The notes under the pieces are model-generated. The model worked only from the letters and a program-made list of their open reading frames with translations. It did no database searches and was not told where the DNA came from. DNA of 35,781 nt from Sulfurimonas sp. (GTDB lineage: Bacteria; Campylobacterota; Campylobacteria; Campylobacterales; Sulfurimonadaceae), in the NCBI GenBank assembly GCA_027082875.1, contig JALWTK010000184.1, positions 1 through 35,781 of the forward strand. The letters are read 5' to 3'. A program made the translations under genes and the position numbers. Below, one piece after another: positions 26,728 to 34,981 of the stretch. Positions within the stretch are counted from its first letter, which is position 1, and every line of letters starts with the position of its first letter.

Positions 26728-27392
26728 AGGGAACTCTTTATAGTTTTTAGATCATTCATTGTGATTTTTTTTGACTCAGGATTTCTTAGGAGATACTGAG
26801 GATGGTAGATAGGGATAAGTCTCATCTCTTTAAACGCGATAACATGACCTCTAACATTTTCAAAGTTACCATTATCTCCGGTGAGATGAGAGTAGGCATC
26901 TTCACCTAAGGTTACTATGACTTTTGGTTTTATGAACTCTATCTGTGAGTAGAGGTAACTTTTGCAAGAGTTATACTCTGAAGATGATGGTTTGTTGGCA
27001 TTGAGAGGTTTACATTTTATGCAGTGTGTAAGAAAAACATCTTCATTTGATATATGGAGTACTTTTTCTATCATATTTTTAAGTGTTTCACCTGAACGAC
27101 CACTATAGTAGCTGTTGGAACTGTCTTGTGCTTGGGAAACACTATAGTCGACTATCATTAAGTCTGCATCTTTTGCACCATATCCACCCATACTCTGGGT
27201 TCGAGATTTACTTAGATCACAGAGATGACAAGAGCTGATGTTACTCGTGAGTTCATCTACACTTGCAGGTATCTCATAACTTGTCTTTTCGTTAATGTTA
27301 AAATGGTCGATATACTCATAACCCATAGCTTTTAGTCTATAGAGATTCTGTAAAAGTACAAGGTTTTGATACGACTTCAATACTACCACCAT
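26724..27392 (-). CDS. Family 4-like uracil-DNA glycosylase with altered first motif
   Basis: 222 residues. Iron-sulfur ligands typical of family 4/5 glycosylases are present: CHLC (Cys55, Cys58), then Cys124 or Cys127 and Cys143, the latter two 16 apart as in the family. The GRSGETL segment (98-104), the LTHCIKCKP strand and the motif HPQYLLRNP (His197) also match. The usual active-site GE(A/G)PG, however, is replaced by VDYSVS (81-86), so activity on uracil is uncertain. The ATG at 27392 has no clear ribosome binding site; a TTG at 27380 (MKSYQNL...) is a plausible alternative, as this genome uses TTG starts. It is followed by the periplasmic gene with a four-base overlap. Confidence 0.8.
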   Translation of the reverse strand: MVVVLKSYQNLVLLQNLYRLKAMGYEYIDHFNINEKTSYEIPASVDELTSNISSCHLCDLSKSRTQSMGGYGAKDADLMIVDYSVSQAQDSSNSYYSGRSGETLKNMIEKVLHISNEDVFLTHCIKCKPLNANKPSSSEYNSCKSYLYSQIEFIKPKVIVTLGEDAYSHLTGDNGNFENVRGHVIAFKEMRLIPIYHPQYLLRNPESKKITMNDLKTIKSSL

Positions 27393-27458
27393 AAATGTAA
27401 ATTTAATGTGAGTATATTCAAAGTGTGGTTAAAATCTACTTTATAGAGGAAATTATGT

Positions 27459-27464
27459 TATGAT
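27459..27464 (+). promoter_or_regulatory. Candidate -10 box of the GGDEF-EAL gene
   Basis: TATGAT lies 26 bases before the ATG at 27491, followed by a ribosome binding site GGGAG (27480-27484). The spacing is right for a short leader. Confidence 0.3.
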
Positions 27465-27490
27465 ATTGTCAGATAAGTAGGGAGTAGTTT

Positions 27491-29068
27491 ATGGATATAC
27501 AGAGTGATGACTTAACTGTCAATAGTTTTAGCCTCTCATCTTCAGGTGATGTAGAAAGTATACTCTCTCAGGTACGAAGAGTGAGACAAGAGTATATGAT
27601 CATCCAGATACTCTCCTTTATGCACAACACAGTACTCGTGCAAAATCTAAAAAAAGTGCTCGAAAAGAACTTTCCAGAAGTACAAATAGCACTACTCAAA
27701 CATCATGATAAAACACAAACACAACTCACTGTCTTTGGTTTAAAAAAGCTTCATGAGGATGAAGATCTTAGTGAAGTGATATTAAGTAAAGTTTATAAGA
27801 TGTACCTAGAAAAAGATGAAAGCGAAGGGAAATATCGCCATCAACTTTTTAGTCGTTACTTTACAGATCATCTTACAAATCTCCCAAATGTTTACCAACT
27901 CCGAAAAGATTTTCAAGCAAATGAGGAGAAGGGACTTGTACTCATAAAAATAGATAACTTTCTTACAATCAACAACTTTTATGGTTTTGTCATTGGTGAC
28001 TTAGTTATTGAAGAAATTTCGAAGTACTTAAGAGAAACTATTTCACAACATAAGATTTATCGATTGTCTGGTGCTGAGTTTGCTTTTTCAATGGAAAAGA
28101 AACTAGATTTTTATGACTTGAAAAAATATCTCAATGAAGTTTATGAAAAGATCAATTCCTTCTTTGTGCAGTATCAAAACAGTAAAATATTTATAGACTT
28201 TACATTAGCTTCAACGGCAGGTGCAGATAATATTAATATTTTTTCAAAAGTTTCTATGGCTTTAGGATATGCAAAAGAGATAGGTGTTCCTTTTTGGATT
28301 TATGAAGATAGAATGAACTTTGAAAATGATTATAAACGCAACCTAGAGCTCTCTGAAATTGTAAGGGAGTCTATACACGAGTCAAGAATTGTTCCCTATT
28401 TTCAAGCTATTATAAACAATACAACTGGGAAAATAGAGAAGTATGAATGTTTAGCTCGTTTACTTGATGAGAATAATAATGTTCTTTCTCCTCTACTTTT
28501 TATTCCTATAGCTAAAAAGATAAAGTCATATTATCAGATAACTACACAGATGATAGATAAATCTTTTAGTGCATTTGAAAATAATGAGTTAGAATTTAGT
28601 ATAAATCTCTCAATAGAAGATATTATGAATAGTGATATTTTTCACTTTGTCATTGATAAACTAGAATCCTCTTCTGCTTCTAAAAGGGTTACCTTTGAGA
28701 TACTAGAGTCTGAGTCTATTGATGACTTTAACAAGGTAGAAAAGTTTATCAATGAGATAAAACGCTATGGTGCTAAGATAGCTATAGATGACTTTGGAAG
28801 TGGCTACTCTAACTTTTCTTATCTCATCAAAATTAAAGCGGACTATATCAAGATAGATGGATCACTTATAGAAAATATTGATGTCGATAAATCATCATTA
28901 GTAGTTGTTGAAACTATAGTGGATTTTGCTAAGAAACTTGGCATGAAAACTGTAGCTGAATATGTTCATTGTAGTGTAGTTATGGATAAGGTAAAAGAGT
29001 TAGGTATAGATTATTCTCAAGGTTTTTATATTGACGAACCAACACTTAATAAAGAGTGGATAGAATAG
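27491..29068 (+). CDS. Degenerate GGDEF plus EAL domain protein
   Basis: 525 residues, soluble. An N-terminal region without a recognised motif (about 1-125) precedes a GGDEF domain (about 135-285) whose signature is SGAEF (193-197) and which lacks an inhibitory site, so cyclase activity is not expected. The EAL domain (about 300-525) keeps ECLAR (319-323, Glu retained), INLSIEDI, FEILESES, DDFGSGYS (433-440) and Lys454 (IKID). The late loop reads AEYVH (489-493), keeping Glu490 but with His for the second Glu. It may be a c-di-GMP phosphodiesterase, or a c-di-GMP/GTP-sensing protein. No kinase or receiver is attached. It stands alone between divergent and convergent neighbours. Confidence 0.9.
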   Translation: MDIQSDDLTVNSFSLSSSGDVESILSQVRRVRQEYMIIQILSFMHNTVLVQNLKKVLEKNFPEVQIALLKHHDKTQTQLTVFGLKKLHEDEDLSEVILSKVYKMYLEKDESEGKYRHQLFSRYFTDHLTNLPNVYQLRKDFQANEEKGLVLIKIDNFLTINNFYGFVIGDLVIEEISKYLRETISQHKIYRLSGAEFAFSMEKKLDFYDLKKYLNEVYEKINSFFVQYQNSKIFIDFTLASTAGADNINIFSKVSMALGYAKEIGVPFWIYEDRMNFENDYKRNLELSEIVRESIHESRIVPYFQAIINNTTGKIEKYECLARLLDENNNVLSPLLFIPIAKKIKSYYQITTQMIDKSFSAFENNELEFSINLSIEDIMNSDIFHFVIDKLESSSASKRVTFEILESESIDDFNKVEKFINEIKRYGAKIAIDDFGSGYSNFSYLIKIKADYIKIDGSLIENIDVDKSSLVVVETIVDFAKKLGMKTVAEYVHCSVVMDKVKELGIDYSQGFYIDEPTLNKEWIE

Positions 29069-29084
29069 ATAGAGTAAAAGAAGA

Positions 29085-29106
29085 CTAAGAGCTCAAAGGC
29101 TCTTAG
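29085..29106 (-). terminator. Terminator of the superoxide reductase gene, possibly bidirectional
   Basis: CTAAGAGC (29085-29092) pairs perfectly with GCTCTTAG (29099-29106) around a six-base loop, between two convergent genes. On the minus strand TCTTCTTTTAC follows the stem, a usable T-tract; on the plus strand there is none, so it serves the reductase side best. Confidence 0.6.
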
Positions 29107-29125
29107 CTAGAAAAGTGGCTTGTAA

Positions 29126-29512
29126 CTACTGAGCTACTTCAACTACAGTAGCAGTTGATTCCCAGATTCCGTGCTTAGTACAGTAACCGTGTGCAACAAG
29201 GTTAAGTTTCTTGCCCATTGGACGGATAGTGAAAGTTACTTCTGCATGAGATTTCTCATTTCCTAAAGTTCCTGGTACGAAAGTAGCCATTGCTAACTTA
29301 GTTTCACCATTGAAAAGAGTGATAGACTCGATGTAGTGATCGAAATCATCTGGGTGAGTATACTCGTTACCCATTTTAATTGTAACTTTTAAAGTCTCAC
29401 CTTTTTTAGCTTCACCCTCAACTGTGATGAATGGTGAGTGACGGTCGATAAGGTCTTTTTTAGCTTCACGCTCTACATTGTCGATATTTTCGTATACATT
29501 TACTTTTGGCAT
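29126..29512 (-). CDS. Superoxide reductase (neelaredoxin/desulfoferrodoxin iron domain)
   Basis: 128 residues, the single-domain form lacking the N-terminal desulforedoxin FeS4 part. It reduces superoxide to hydrogen peroxide in the cytoplasm without making oxygen, typical of microaerophiles and anaerobes. The iron ligands are all visible: His25 (RHSPFI), His53 (YTHPDD), His59 (FDHYIES), Cys111 and His114 (CTKHGIW). The usual Glu-Lys before the first His is Asp23-Arg24 here. I choose ATG 29512: AAGGA lies six bases upstream and the protein begins MPKVNVYEN; an in-frame ATG at 29542 would add ten residues without a ribosome binding site. The terminator hairpin at 29085-29106 follows. The peroxide made could be removed by a peroxidase such as the one at 2055-2975. 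Confidence 0.9.
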   Translation of the reverse strand: MPKVNVYENIDNVEREAKKDLIDRHSPFITVEGEAKKGETLKVTIKMGNEYTHPDDFDHYIESITLFNGETKLAMATFVPGTLGNEKSHAEVTFTIRPMGKKLNLVAHGYCTKHGIWESTATVVEVAQ

Positions 29513-29518
29513 ATTAAA

Positions 29519-29523
29519 TCCTT
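29519..29523 (-). promoter_or_regulatory. Ribosome binding site deciding the superoxide reductase start
   Basis: AAGGA on the minus strand, six bases before ATG 29512. It lies inside the longer reading frame that starts at 29542, whose own ATG has no such site. Confidence 0.7.
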
Positions 29524-29607
29524 GTTTTTTTATTTGTGGCATTGTATCTATAATAACATTTACTCTTCACTTAAATAAGAGTATATTTATCTTGTTTAAG
29601 TTTTATT

Positions 29608-30246
29608 TTATTTTTTGAAACTTGACTCTTGGATGATGACTGGGTAAAAGTAGCCATAACCGAAATCTTTATCTTTTATAAGTTTCCCTTTTGCATAGAC
29701 AATCTCCCCAATTTTAGGTGATGTTTGTGTTGTTGTGAAAACTAAATCATTCATCCCTTTAAAACTACTTCCATCTTCTATGTGTACCCAGTTAAGCTTC
29801 ATAATCCCATCAGATGTTTTAGTAACCTTACCTTTTACCGTAACTATCTTGTTCATATATTTCTCACGGTTGGCAAAGAGTTCTGCTATGGAGAGTGTAC
29901 CCTTTTGCTGATACGTGGAGTGCATCTGTGACTTTGGTACTTTTTGTGATGTTTCTGTTTTAGCAGCTGGTTTTGCTGAAGCATTTCCAGCAAAAAGTAT
30001 GCTTTTAAATGTACGGTTAAGTGTTTTTGAGTGGAAGTTTCGCATCCATCCTTGCTCACTAAAGGAGACACTTTGACCCACTTTAGCATCTCTTTGTGTC
30101 ATCGCAATCCAGTACTTTTTTTGATTCTCTTGCACTTTCATATAAGTGTAACCACCACTGCTCATAGTCTCTAAAACTTTTGCGGTGTGTGTAGAAGCTC
30201 CAAAGAGAGAAGCTGTAAGTAGTAGAGCTGATAATGTTTTTTTCAT
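29608..30246 (-). CDS. Periplasmic NrfJ-like protein with C-terminal OB-fold
   Basis: 212 residues with a Sec signal (about 1-17, ending FGA). The first domain (VLETMSSGGYTYMKVQ ... KKYWIAM ... VGQSVSF ... MRNFHSKTLNRTF) matches the small exported proteins related to NrfJ that accompany cytochrome maturation or nitrite reductase genes in Campylobacterota and Deltaproteobacteria. After an Ala/Lys-rich linker (about 90-115), a second domain (GTLSIAELFANREKYMNKIVTVKGKV ... GEIVYAKGKL) looks like an OB-fold of the BOF/tRNA_anti-like kind. The biochemical role is not established to my knowledge. It lies downstream of enolase and upstream of the superoxide reductase on the same strand, with gaps of 173 and 95 bases, so separate promoters are likely. 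Confidence 0.75.
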   Translation of the reverse strand: MKKTLSALLLTASLFGASTHTAKVLETMSSGGYTYMKVQENQKKYWIAMTQRDAKVGQSVSFSEQGWMRNFHSKTLNRTFKSILFAGNASAKPAAKTETSQKVPKSQMHSTYQQKGTLSIAELFANREKYMNKIVTVKGKVTKTSDGIMKLNWVHIEDGSSFKGMNDLVFTTTQTSPKIGEIVYAKGKLIKDKDFGYGYFYPVIIQESSFKK

Positions 30247-30419
30247 AGAAATCCTTTTTATAAGAGTGATTTTAACAAGATTTTAAAAACAATAACCCTA
30301 TAAATGGATTTTTAACTTGTTTTGTAGCATTTTTTTGTCATTTTTCCAAAAAAATTATGCTTATTTTTTCACACTTTGGCATGAGTCTGCAGCTCCATGA
30401 GTGCATTGTCTATTCTTCG

Positions 30420-31697
30420 CTATTTCCAGCTGTAGATTGCTTCGCCATCTAGTATCATTTCAATCTCTAAAAGACGGTTATATTTTGCAAGTCTTTCACT
30501 CCGTGAAGCTGAACCAGTTTTTAGATGTCCACCATCCATCGCTACTGCAAAGTCTGCTAAAAAAGTATCTGCTGTTTCACCTGAACGATGAGAAAGTAAA
30601 TATCTCCAACCATTATCTCGACACATTCTCACTGCATCTACAGTTTCAGTTACTGTTCCGATTTGGTTGAGTTTGATGAGTGAAGAGTTTGCAGTGTGCT
30701 CTTTTATTCCTCGTGCAATAAACTTAGTATTTGTTACAAAATTATCATCACCAATTATCTCTATTTTATTACCGAGTTCTGCTGTAAACCTTGCAAAGCC
30801 TTCCCAGTCATCTTCAGCTAATGGATCTTCCCAAAAGATAATAGGATATTTTTCTACCCACTCTTTTGCCAAAGCAATCAAGTCATCATTTGTTTTTTTA
30901 CCTTCCCCTGACCATTTAAGGTCATAATTTCCTTTTGTACCTGTACTAAAAGAGGTCGCGGCACTGTCTATTCCTATCATAATGTCTTTACCTGGTTCAA
31001 ATCCAGCCACTTTAATAGCTTCAATGATAAGCTCCATCGCCTCTTCATTGCTTTTTAAATCTGGTGCGAAACCACCTTCATCACCTACAGAAGTTGCAAG
31101 TCCACGCGTAGCTAAAATCTTTTTAAGTGCATGAAAAGTCTCTGCTACATAACGCAGTCCCTCGCTAAAAGTAGGTGCTCCTAATGGCACTGCCATAAAC
31201 TCTTGAAAATCAACACTATTGTCTGCATGCTCTCCACCGTTTAAAATATTCATACATGGTACAGGAATGCGTCTTGCATCTGCTCCACCAAGGTATTGGT
31301 AGAGTTCAAGACCACTTGAAGCTGCGGCTGCTTTTGCTGCTGCCATTGAGACACCTAAAATCGCATTTGCACCTAAGTTTGACTTATTTTCAGTGCCGTC
31401 TAGTTCTATCATTGCTCTGTCTATTTTTGCCTGCTCTTTTGCATCCATTCCTACAACAAGAGATGCTATTTTATCATTGACATTTGCCACTGCATTTAAA
31501 ACACCTTTTCCACCGTAGCGAGAAGCATCACCGTCTCGAAGTTCTACTGCTTCATACTCTCCTGTACTTGCACCTGAGGGTACAGAAGATGAGACCTTTG
31601 TACCATCTTCAAGTTCCATGAAAACACGCAGTGTAGGATTGCCACGTGAGTCAAGTATCTCTAATGCTTTTATACTTTTAATTGTTGAATTTATCAT
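30420..31697 (-). CDS. eno: Enolase
   Basis: 425 residues, full length. Enolase interconverts 2-phosphoglycerate and phosphoenolpyruvate in the cytoplasm. Motifs in order: substrate loop SGASTGEYEAVELRDGD, catalytic Glu207 in GDEGGFAPDL, magnesium ligands in IGIDSAA, WEDPLAEDDW and GDDNFVTNT, catalytic Lys342 in LIKLNQIGT, then SHRSGET and the C-terminal KTGSASRSERLAKYN. AGAGGA lies before the ATG. It is divergent from glyS across 161 bases. In a sulfur- or hydrogen-oxidising autotroph it would serve gluconeogenesis; that role is inference. No recognisable gene lies in the 173 bases after its stop. Confidence 0.98.
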   Translation of the reverse strand: MINSTIKSIKALEILDSRGNPTLRVFMELEDGTKVSSSVPSGASTGEYEAVELRDGDASRYGGKGVLNAVANVNDKIASLVVGMDAKEQAKIDRAMIELDGTENKSNLGANAILGVSMAAAKAAAASSGLELYQYLGGADARRIPVPCMNILNGGEHADNSVDFQEFMAVPLGAPTFSEGLRYVAETFHALKKILATRGLATSVGDEGGFAPDLKSNEEAMELIIEAIKVAGFEPGKDIMIGIDSAATSFSTGTKGNYDLKWSGEGKKTNDDLIALAKEWVEKYPIIFWEDPLAEDDWEGFARFTAELGNKIEIIGDDNFVTNTKFIARGIKEHTANSSLIKLNQIGTVTETVDAVRMCRDNGWRYLLSHRSGETADTFLADFAVAMDGGHLKTGSASRSERLAKYNRLLEIEMILDGEAIYSWK

Positions 31698-31821
31698 TTT
31701 AATGTCCTCTTATTTTGACTATATGCCCTTGTAATCTTTTGAAGTAGTTTAGCATCATTTAGTAAATCCTAAATTGTAAAAAAACATAGGGGACTTAACA
31801 AGATTTTAACCAACAAAGGGG

Positions 31822-31827
31822 TAAAAT
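31822..31827 (+). promoter_or_regulatory. Candidate -10 box of glyS
   Basis: TAAAAT lies 31 bases before the glyS ATG in the 161-base spacer shared with the divergent enolase gene. No clear -35 is seen, as is common in this phylum. Confidence 0.3.
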
Positions 31828-31858
31828 CGCGACAATTATATTAAAAAGAGAAAAAACT

Positions 31859-33877
31859 ATGCTAAAAACACTACTAATAGAAATCGGCGTTGAAGAGTTA
31901 CCGGCTGTTCCCCTTTTAAAAGAGTTGAAAAACATTGAGACAAAGTATGCAAAAATCTTAGAAGAGTATGCACTCCTTTGTGAGTTTGAATTTTACTACA
32001 CACCTCGCCGTTTAGTTATGTGGCATAGAGAGTTTAAAACTGCACAAGAAAATAGTGTAGAGGAGTTTTTTGGAGCACCATTAGTAGTCGCTTATAAAGA
32101 TGGAGAGCCAACACCAGCTGCTAAAGGTTTTGCAAAGAAATGTGGTGTTTCTCTTGAAGAACTAAGCTCTACAGACAAAGGTGGTAAAGAGGTTCTTTAC
32201 TATAAAAAGGATGTCAAAGGTCAAGCTTCAGCAGACCTACTTCCAGAGATTATAGAGAAGTGGATAAAATCTTTAGAGTTTGGAAAAACTATGCGTTGGG
32301 GAAGTGCATCAGATAGCTTTATCCGTCCTATACGATGGGTAAATGTTATGATGAACGATGAACTAGTCCCACTTTCTCTTTTTGGTGTTGATTCTGCTAA
32401 GAGCACATTTTTACATCGTATAGCGAAGTTTGGTGCCTTAGAAGTTGGTGGTGCAAAAGAGTACTTCTCAGCACTAAAAGAGGGTGGCGTTACACTTTTT
32501 CCAGAGGAGAGAGCTGAAAAAATTAAAGCAGACTTTACAAAGATAGAGGATGAGAGTGGTCTTAGTATAGAAGTAGATGAAGAGCTTTTTGAAGAGGTTG
32601 TTGCGATTACTGAGAATCCTACTGCACTTTTAGGCTCTTTTGATGAAGCATTTTTAAGACTTCCTCCTGAGGTTATCGTTACCTCTATGAAAGAGCATCA
32701 GCGTTACTTCCCAGTTTTTAAAGATGCTAAGCTTACAAACAAGTTTGTAGTAGTCTCAAATGCTCTTACAGATGACTTCTCCGAGGTTGTTAAAGGAAAT
32801 GAAGTTGTACTCCGCCCGCGTTTAGCAGATGGACTTTTCTTCTGGGACAACGACCTTAAACGCGGTCTTTCTACTGAAGGACTAGAAAAAATCACTTTCT
32901 TTAAAGGACTTGGAACAGTTACAGATAAGATAGCTCGTGAGGGTGTTATAGCAGATAAGCTTTTTGATCTTTTCGGTTTGGTCTGTAAAAAAGAGCATCT
33001 TACTCGTGCTGTTGCTTTAGCAAAAGCTGACCTTATGAGTGAGATGGTCTATGAGTTTACCGAGCTTCAGGGGCTTATGGGTGGCTACTATGCGTTAGAG
33101 CAGGGTGAAGATGAGAAAGTAGCGACTGCAATCAGCGAGCAGTATTTACCAGATGGTGAAGAGAGTGCACTTCCTTCTACTCCACTTAGTGCGGTTGTCG
33201 CGATGAGTATAAAACTCGACACACTTTTAGCACTCTTCTCCGTAAACCAAATTCCTACAGGTTCTCGTGATCCATTTGCACTTCGTCGTGCAGTAAATGG
33301 AATAGTTCGCATTGTCAATGAGTATGGTTTTCACTTCAATATTGTAACGACTATGAAAGAGTTAGCTGCGAATTATGCAGAGATAGACTTAGAAAAATTA
33401 GAAAATTTCATTTTAGAGCGTATTAAACGCTACTACAAAGTAAACCCTTCTGTAGTTGCAGCAGTTCTTGCTTCTGGAGAGAGAGATTTACTAGATATGG
33501 GGCAAAAAATAGATGCACTTAATAGCCTTGTGAATTCAGAAGGATTCGCAGAGGTAAGTGCAACATTTAACCGTGTAGCAAATATAGTCAAAGATTTAGA
33601 CTTAAACGCCGAGCTCAGTGTTGATGATGTGAAGTTTGAAGAGGATGCAGAGAAAGTACTTTTTGAGCGTTTTAGTAGTGTAGATGAAGCACTCTACAGT
33701 TCTTATGAAGAGGAGTTAGATGCACTTTTAGGGTTAAAACCTGAACTAGATAATTTCTTTGAAAATGTCATGGTAAACGCGAAGAATGAATCTGTGAGGA
33801 ACAACCGTAAAGCACTTGTAGCTAACATTTACAAAAGTATCTTGAAAATTGCAGATATAAAAGAAGTGAGTGTTTAA
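31859..33877 (+). CDS. glyS: Glycyl-tRNA synthetase beta subunit
   Basis: 672 residues, normal for the beta chain of the bacterial alpha2beta2 glycyl-tRNA synthetase, which charges tRNA-Gly. The opening LLIEIGVEELPA with the LIEIG-EELP signature is diagnostic, and TPRRLV, SMKEHQRYFPVF, EGLEKITFFKGLGTVTDK, TGSRDPFALRRAVNGI and the C-terminal anticodon-binding-like region (about 570-672) all fit. The alpha-chain gene glyQ is not in the window. The stop is followed after six bases, in the same frame, by the TTG start of an FAD oxidoreductase, so the two are surely cotranscribed. Confidence 0.98.
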   Translation: MLKTLLIEIGVEELPAVPLLKELKNIETKYAKILEEYALLCEFEFYYTPRRLVMWHREFKTAQENSVEEFFGAPLVVAYKDGEPTPAAKGFAKKCGVSLEELSSTDKGGKEVLYYKKDVKGQASADLLPEIIEKWIKSLEFGKTMRWGSASDSFIRPIRWVNVMMNDELVPLSLFGVDSAKSTFLHRIAKFGALEVGGAKEYFSALKEGGVTLFPEERAEKIKADFTKIEDESGLSIEVDEELFEEVVAITENPTALLGSFDEAFLRLPPEVIVTSMKEHQRYFPVFKDAKLTNKFVVVSNALTDDFSEVVKGNEVVLRPRLADGLFFWDNDLKRGLSTEGLEKITFFKGLGTVTDKIAREGVIADKLFDLFGLVCKKEHLTRAVALAKADLMSEMVYEFTELQGLMGGYYALEQGEDEKVATAISEQYLPDGEESALPSTPLSAVVAMSIKLDTLLALFSVNQIPTGSRDPFALRRAVNGIVRIVNEYGFHFNIVTTMKELAANYAEIDLEKLENFILERIKRYYKVNPSVVAAVLASGERDLLDMGQKIDALNSLVNSEGFAEVSATFNRVANIVKDLDLNAELSVDDVKFEEDAEKVLFERFSSVDEALYSSYEEELDALLGLKPELDNFFENVMVNAKNESVRNNRKALVANIYKSILKIADIKEVSV

Positions 33878-33883
33878 ACTCCT

Positions 33884-34981
33884 TTGTATGATATAGCAGT
33901 TATCGGGGCTGGGATAAATGGCTCTTGTATTACTTATGAGCTTACAAACGCAGGTAAAAGAGTCATCCTCTTTGACTCGGATGGCATCGCGTCTGGTGGC
34001 AGTGGGGCTGCTGGGGCATTTATTAGCCCGAAGTTTTCTAAGAGTGGTGAGCTTAAAGATATCATCCATGATGCTTTTTGCTACTCTTTAGATTTTTATG
34101 AGAAAAATTTTCCAAACCTCCTTAGCAAATCCCCACTCTTACACATCGCCAAAGATGAAGCAGATGATGCCATCCTTCGCGTTTATAAAGAAAAAACTGA
34201 CTTAGAACTTTTAGATACACCTAAACTCGAGCGAGAAACACTCTCTCTAAATGCAGGTATTGTCGATGCAAAACCTATGTGCGAAGCTCTGAGTAAATCT
34301 GCTACTTTTAAAAAAGAAGAGCTTGTAAGCTTAGAGTATGATGATGGCATTTGGATAATAAATGAGTCCTATAGTGCAAAAGAGGTAGTGCTCGCAACAG
34401 GAGCATACAAAACTCTTCTCAAAGAACCCTACATAAAACTCCGTGGCGTTTGGGGGCACCGTATAGATGTCAAAACTACAACAGACAATCCTCACTCTAT
34501 TCACCAGTTTGTCTCTATCTCACCAAGTCAAGAGGGAAAGTTAGCTATAGGGGCAACTCATAATGTTCACTACCATCCACAAACTACTACAGAAAAGTAT
34601 GATATAGAAGCAGGAAGAAAAGAGTTACTAGAAAAAGCATCTCGTAGTATTGGGCTTGAAAATATAGAAGTTACAAAGGACTATATGGGTCTCCGTTCAG
34701 GCTCTTTTGACTATATGCCTCTAGTAGGTTCACTTGTAATGTCGCATGAGACACTACAAAATAAAAATATCCATTTTCAAACAAAAAAACCAGATTATAG
34801 TGCTTACACCTACTATCCAAACCTTACTATGATAAATGGAAGTGGTGGCTATGGATTTGTTCTTGCACCTTATCTGGCAAAAATGTTAGCAGAATTTATT
34901 TTGAGCGATAAAGAGATAAGTAAGAGGGTAGACCCTGCAAGGTTTTTTGCAAGGTGGGCGAAAAAGGGTGCAAACTCTTAA
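33884..34981 (+). CDS. FAD-dependent oxidoreductase (DAO family, MnmC/glycine-oxidase-like)
   Basis: 365 residues. The N-terminal Rossmann motif VIGAGINGS (Gly8, Gly10, Gly13) binds FAD, followed by an acidic strand end (LFDSD) and GGSGAAGAFISPKF. The C-terminal MPLVGSL, then NGSGGYGFVLAPYLAKMLAEF and PARFFARW resemble the FAD domain of MnmC, which demodifies cmnm5U in tRNA, and glycine oxidase ThiO. There is no methyltransferase domain, so if MnmC-like it is a stand-alone oxidase part; the substrate is otherwise unknown. The start is TTG at 33884, the only start codon between the in-frame glyS stop and the Rossmann motif; its Shine-Dalgarno is weak. The 3' end overlaps the convergent gene by four bases. 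Confidence 0.8.
   Translation: MYDIAVIGAGINGSCITYELTNAGKRVILFDSDGIASGGSGAAGAFISPKFSKSGELKDIIHDAFCYSLDFYEKNFPNLLSKSPLLHIAKDEADDAILRVYKEKTDLELLDTPKLERETLSLNAGIVDAKPMCEALSKSATFKKEELVSLEYDDGIWIINESYSAKEVVLATGAYKTLLKEPYIKLRGVWGHRIDVKTTTDNPHSIHQFVSISPSQEGKLAIGATHNVHYHPQTTTEKYDIEAGRKELLEKASRSIGLENIEVTKDYMGLRSGSFDYMPLVGSLVMSHETLQNKNIHFQTKKPDYSAYTYYPNLTMINGSGGYGFVLAPYLAKMLAEFILSDKEISKRVDPARFFARWAKKGANS

Noticed and set aside
29126..29542. Longer superoxide reductase starting at 29542
   Set aside because: No ribosome binding site there, while AAGGA lies six bases before 29512. TACAAT/TATAGA-like boxes overlap 29541-29552 and could be the promoter.
30247..30419. Small gene or RNA between enolase and the NrfJ-like gene
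   Set aside because: Only a 22-codon minus-strand frame without ribosome binding site and AT-rich sequence were seen. A CATGAGT direct repeat (30380-30402) is too short to interpret.
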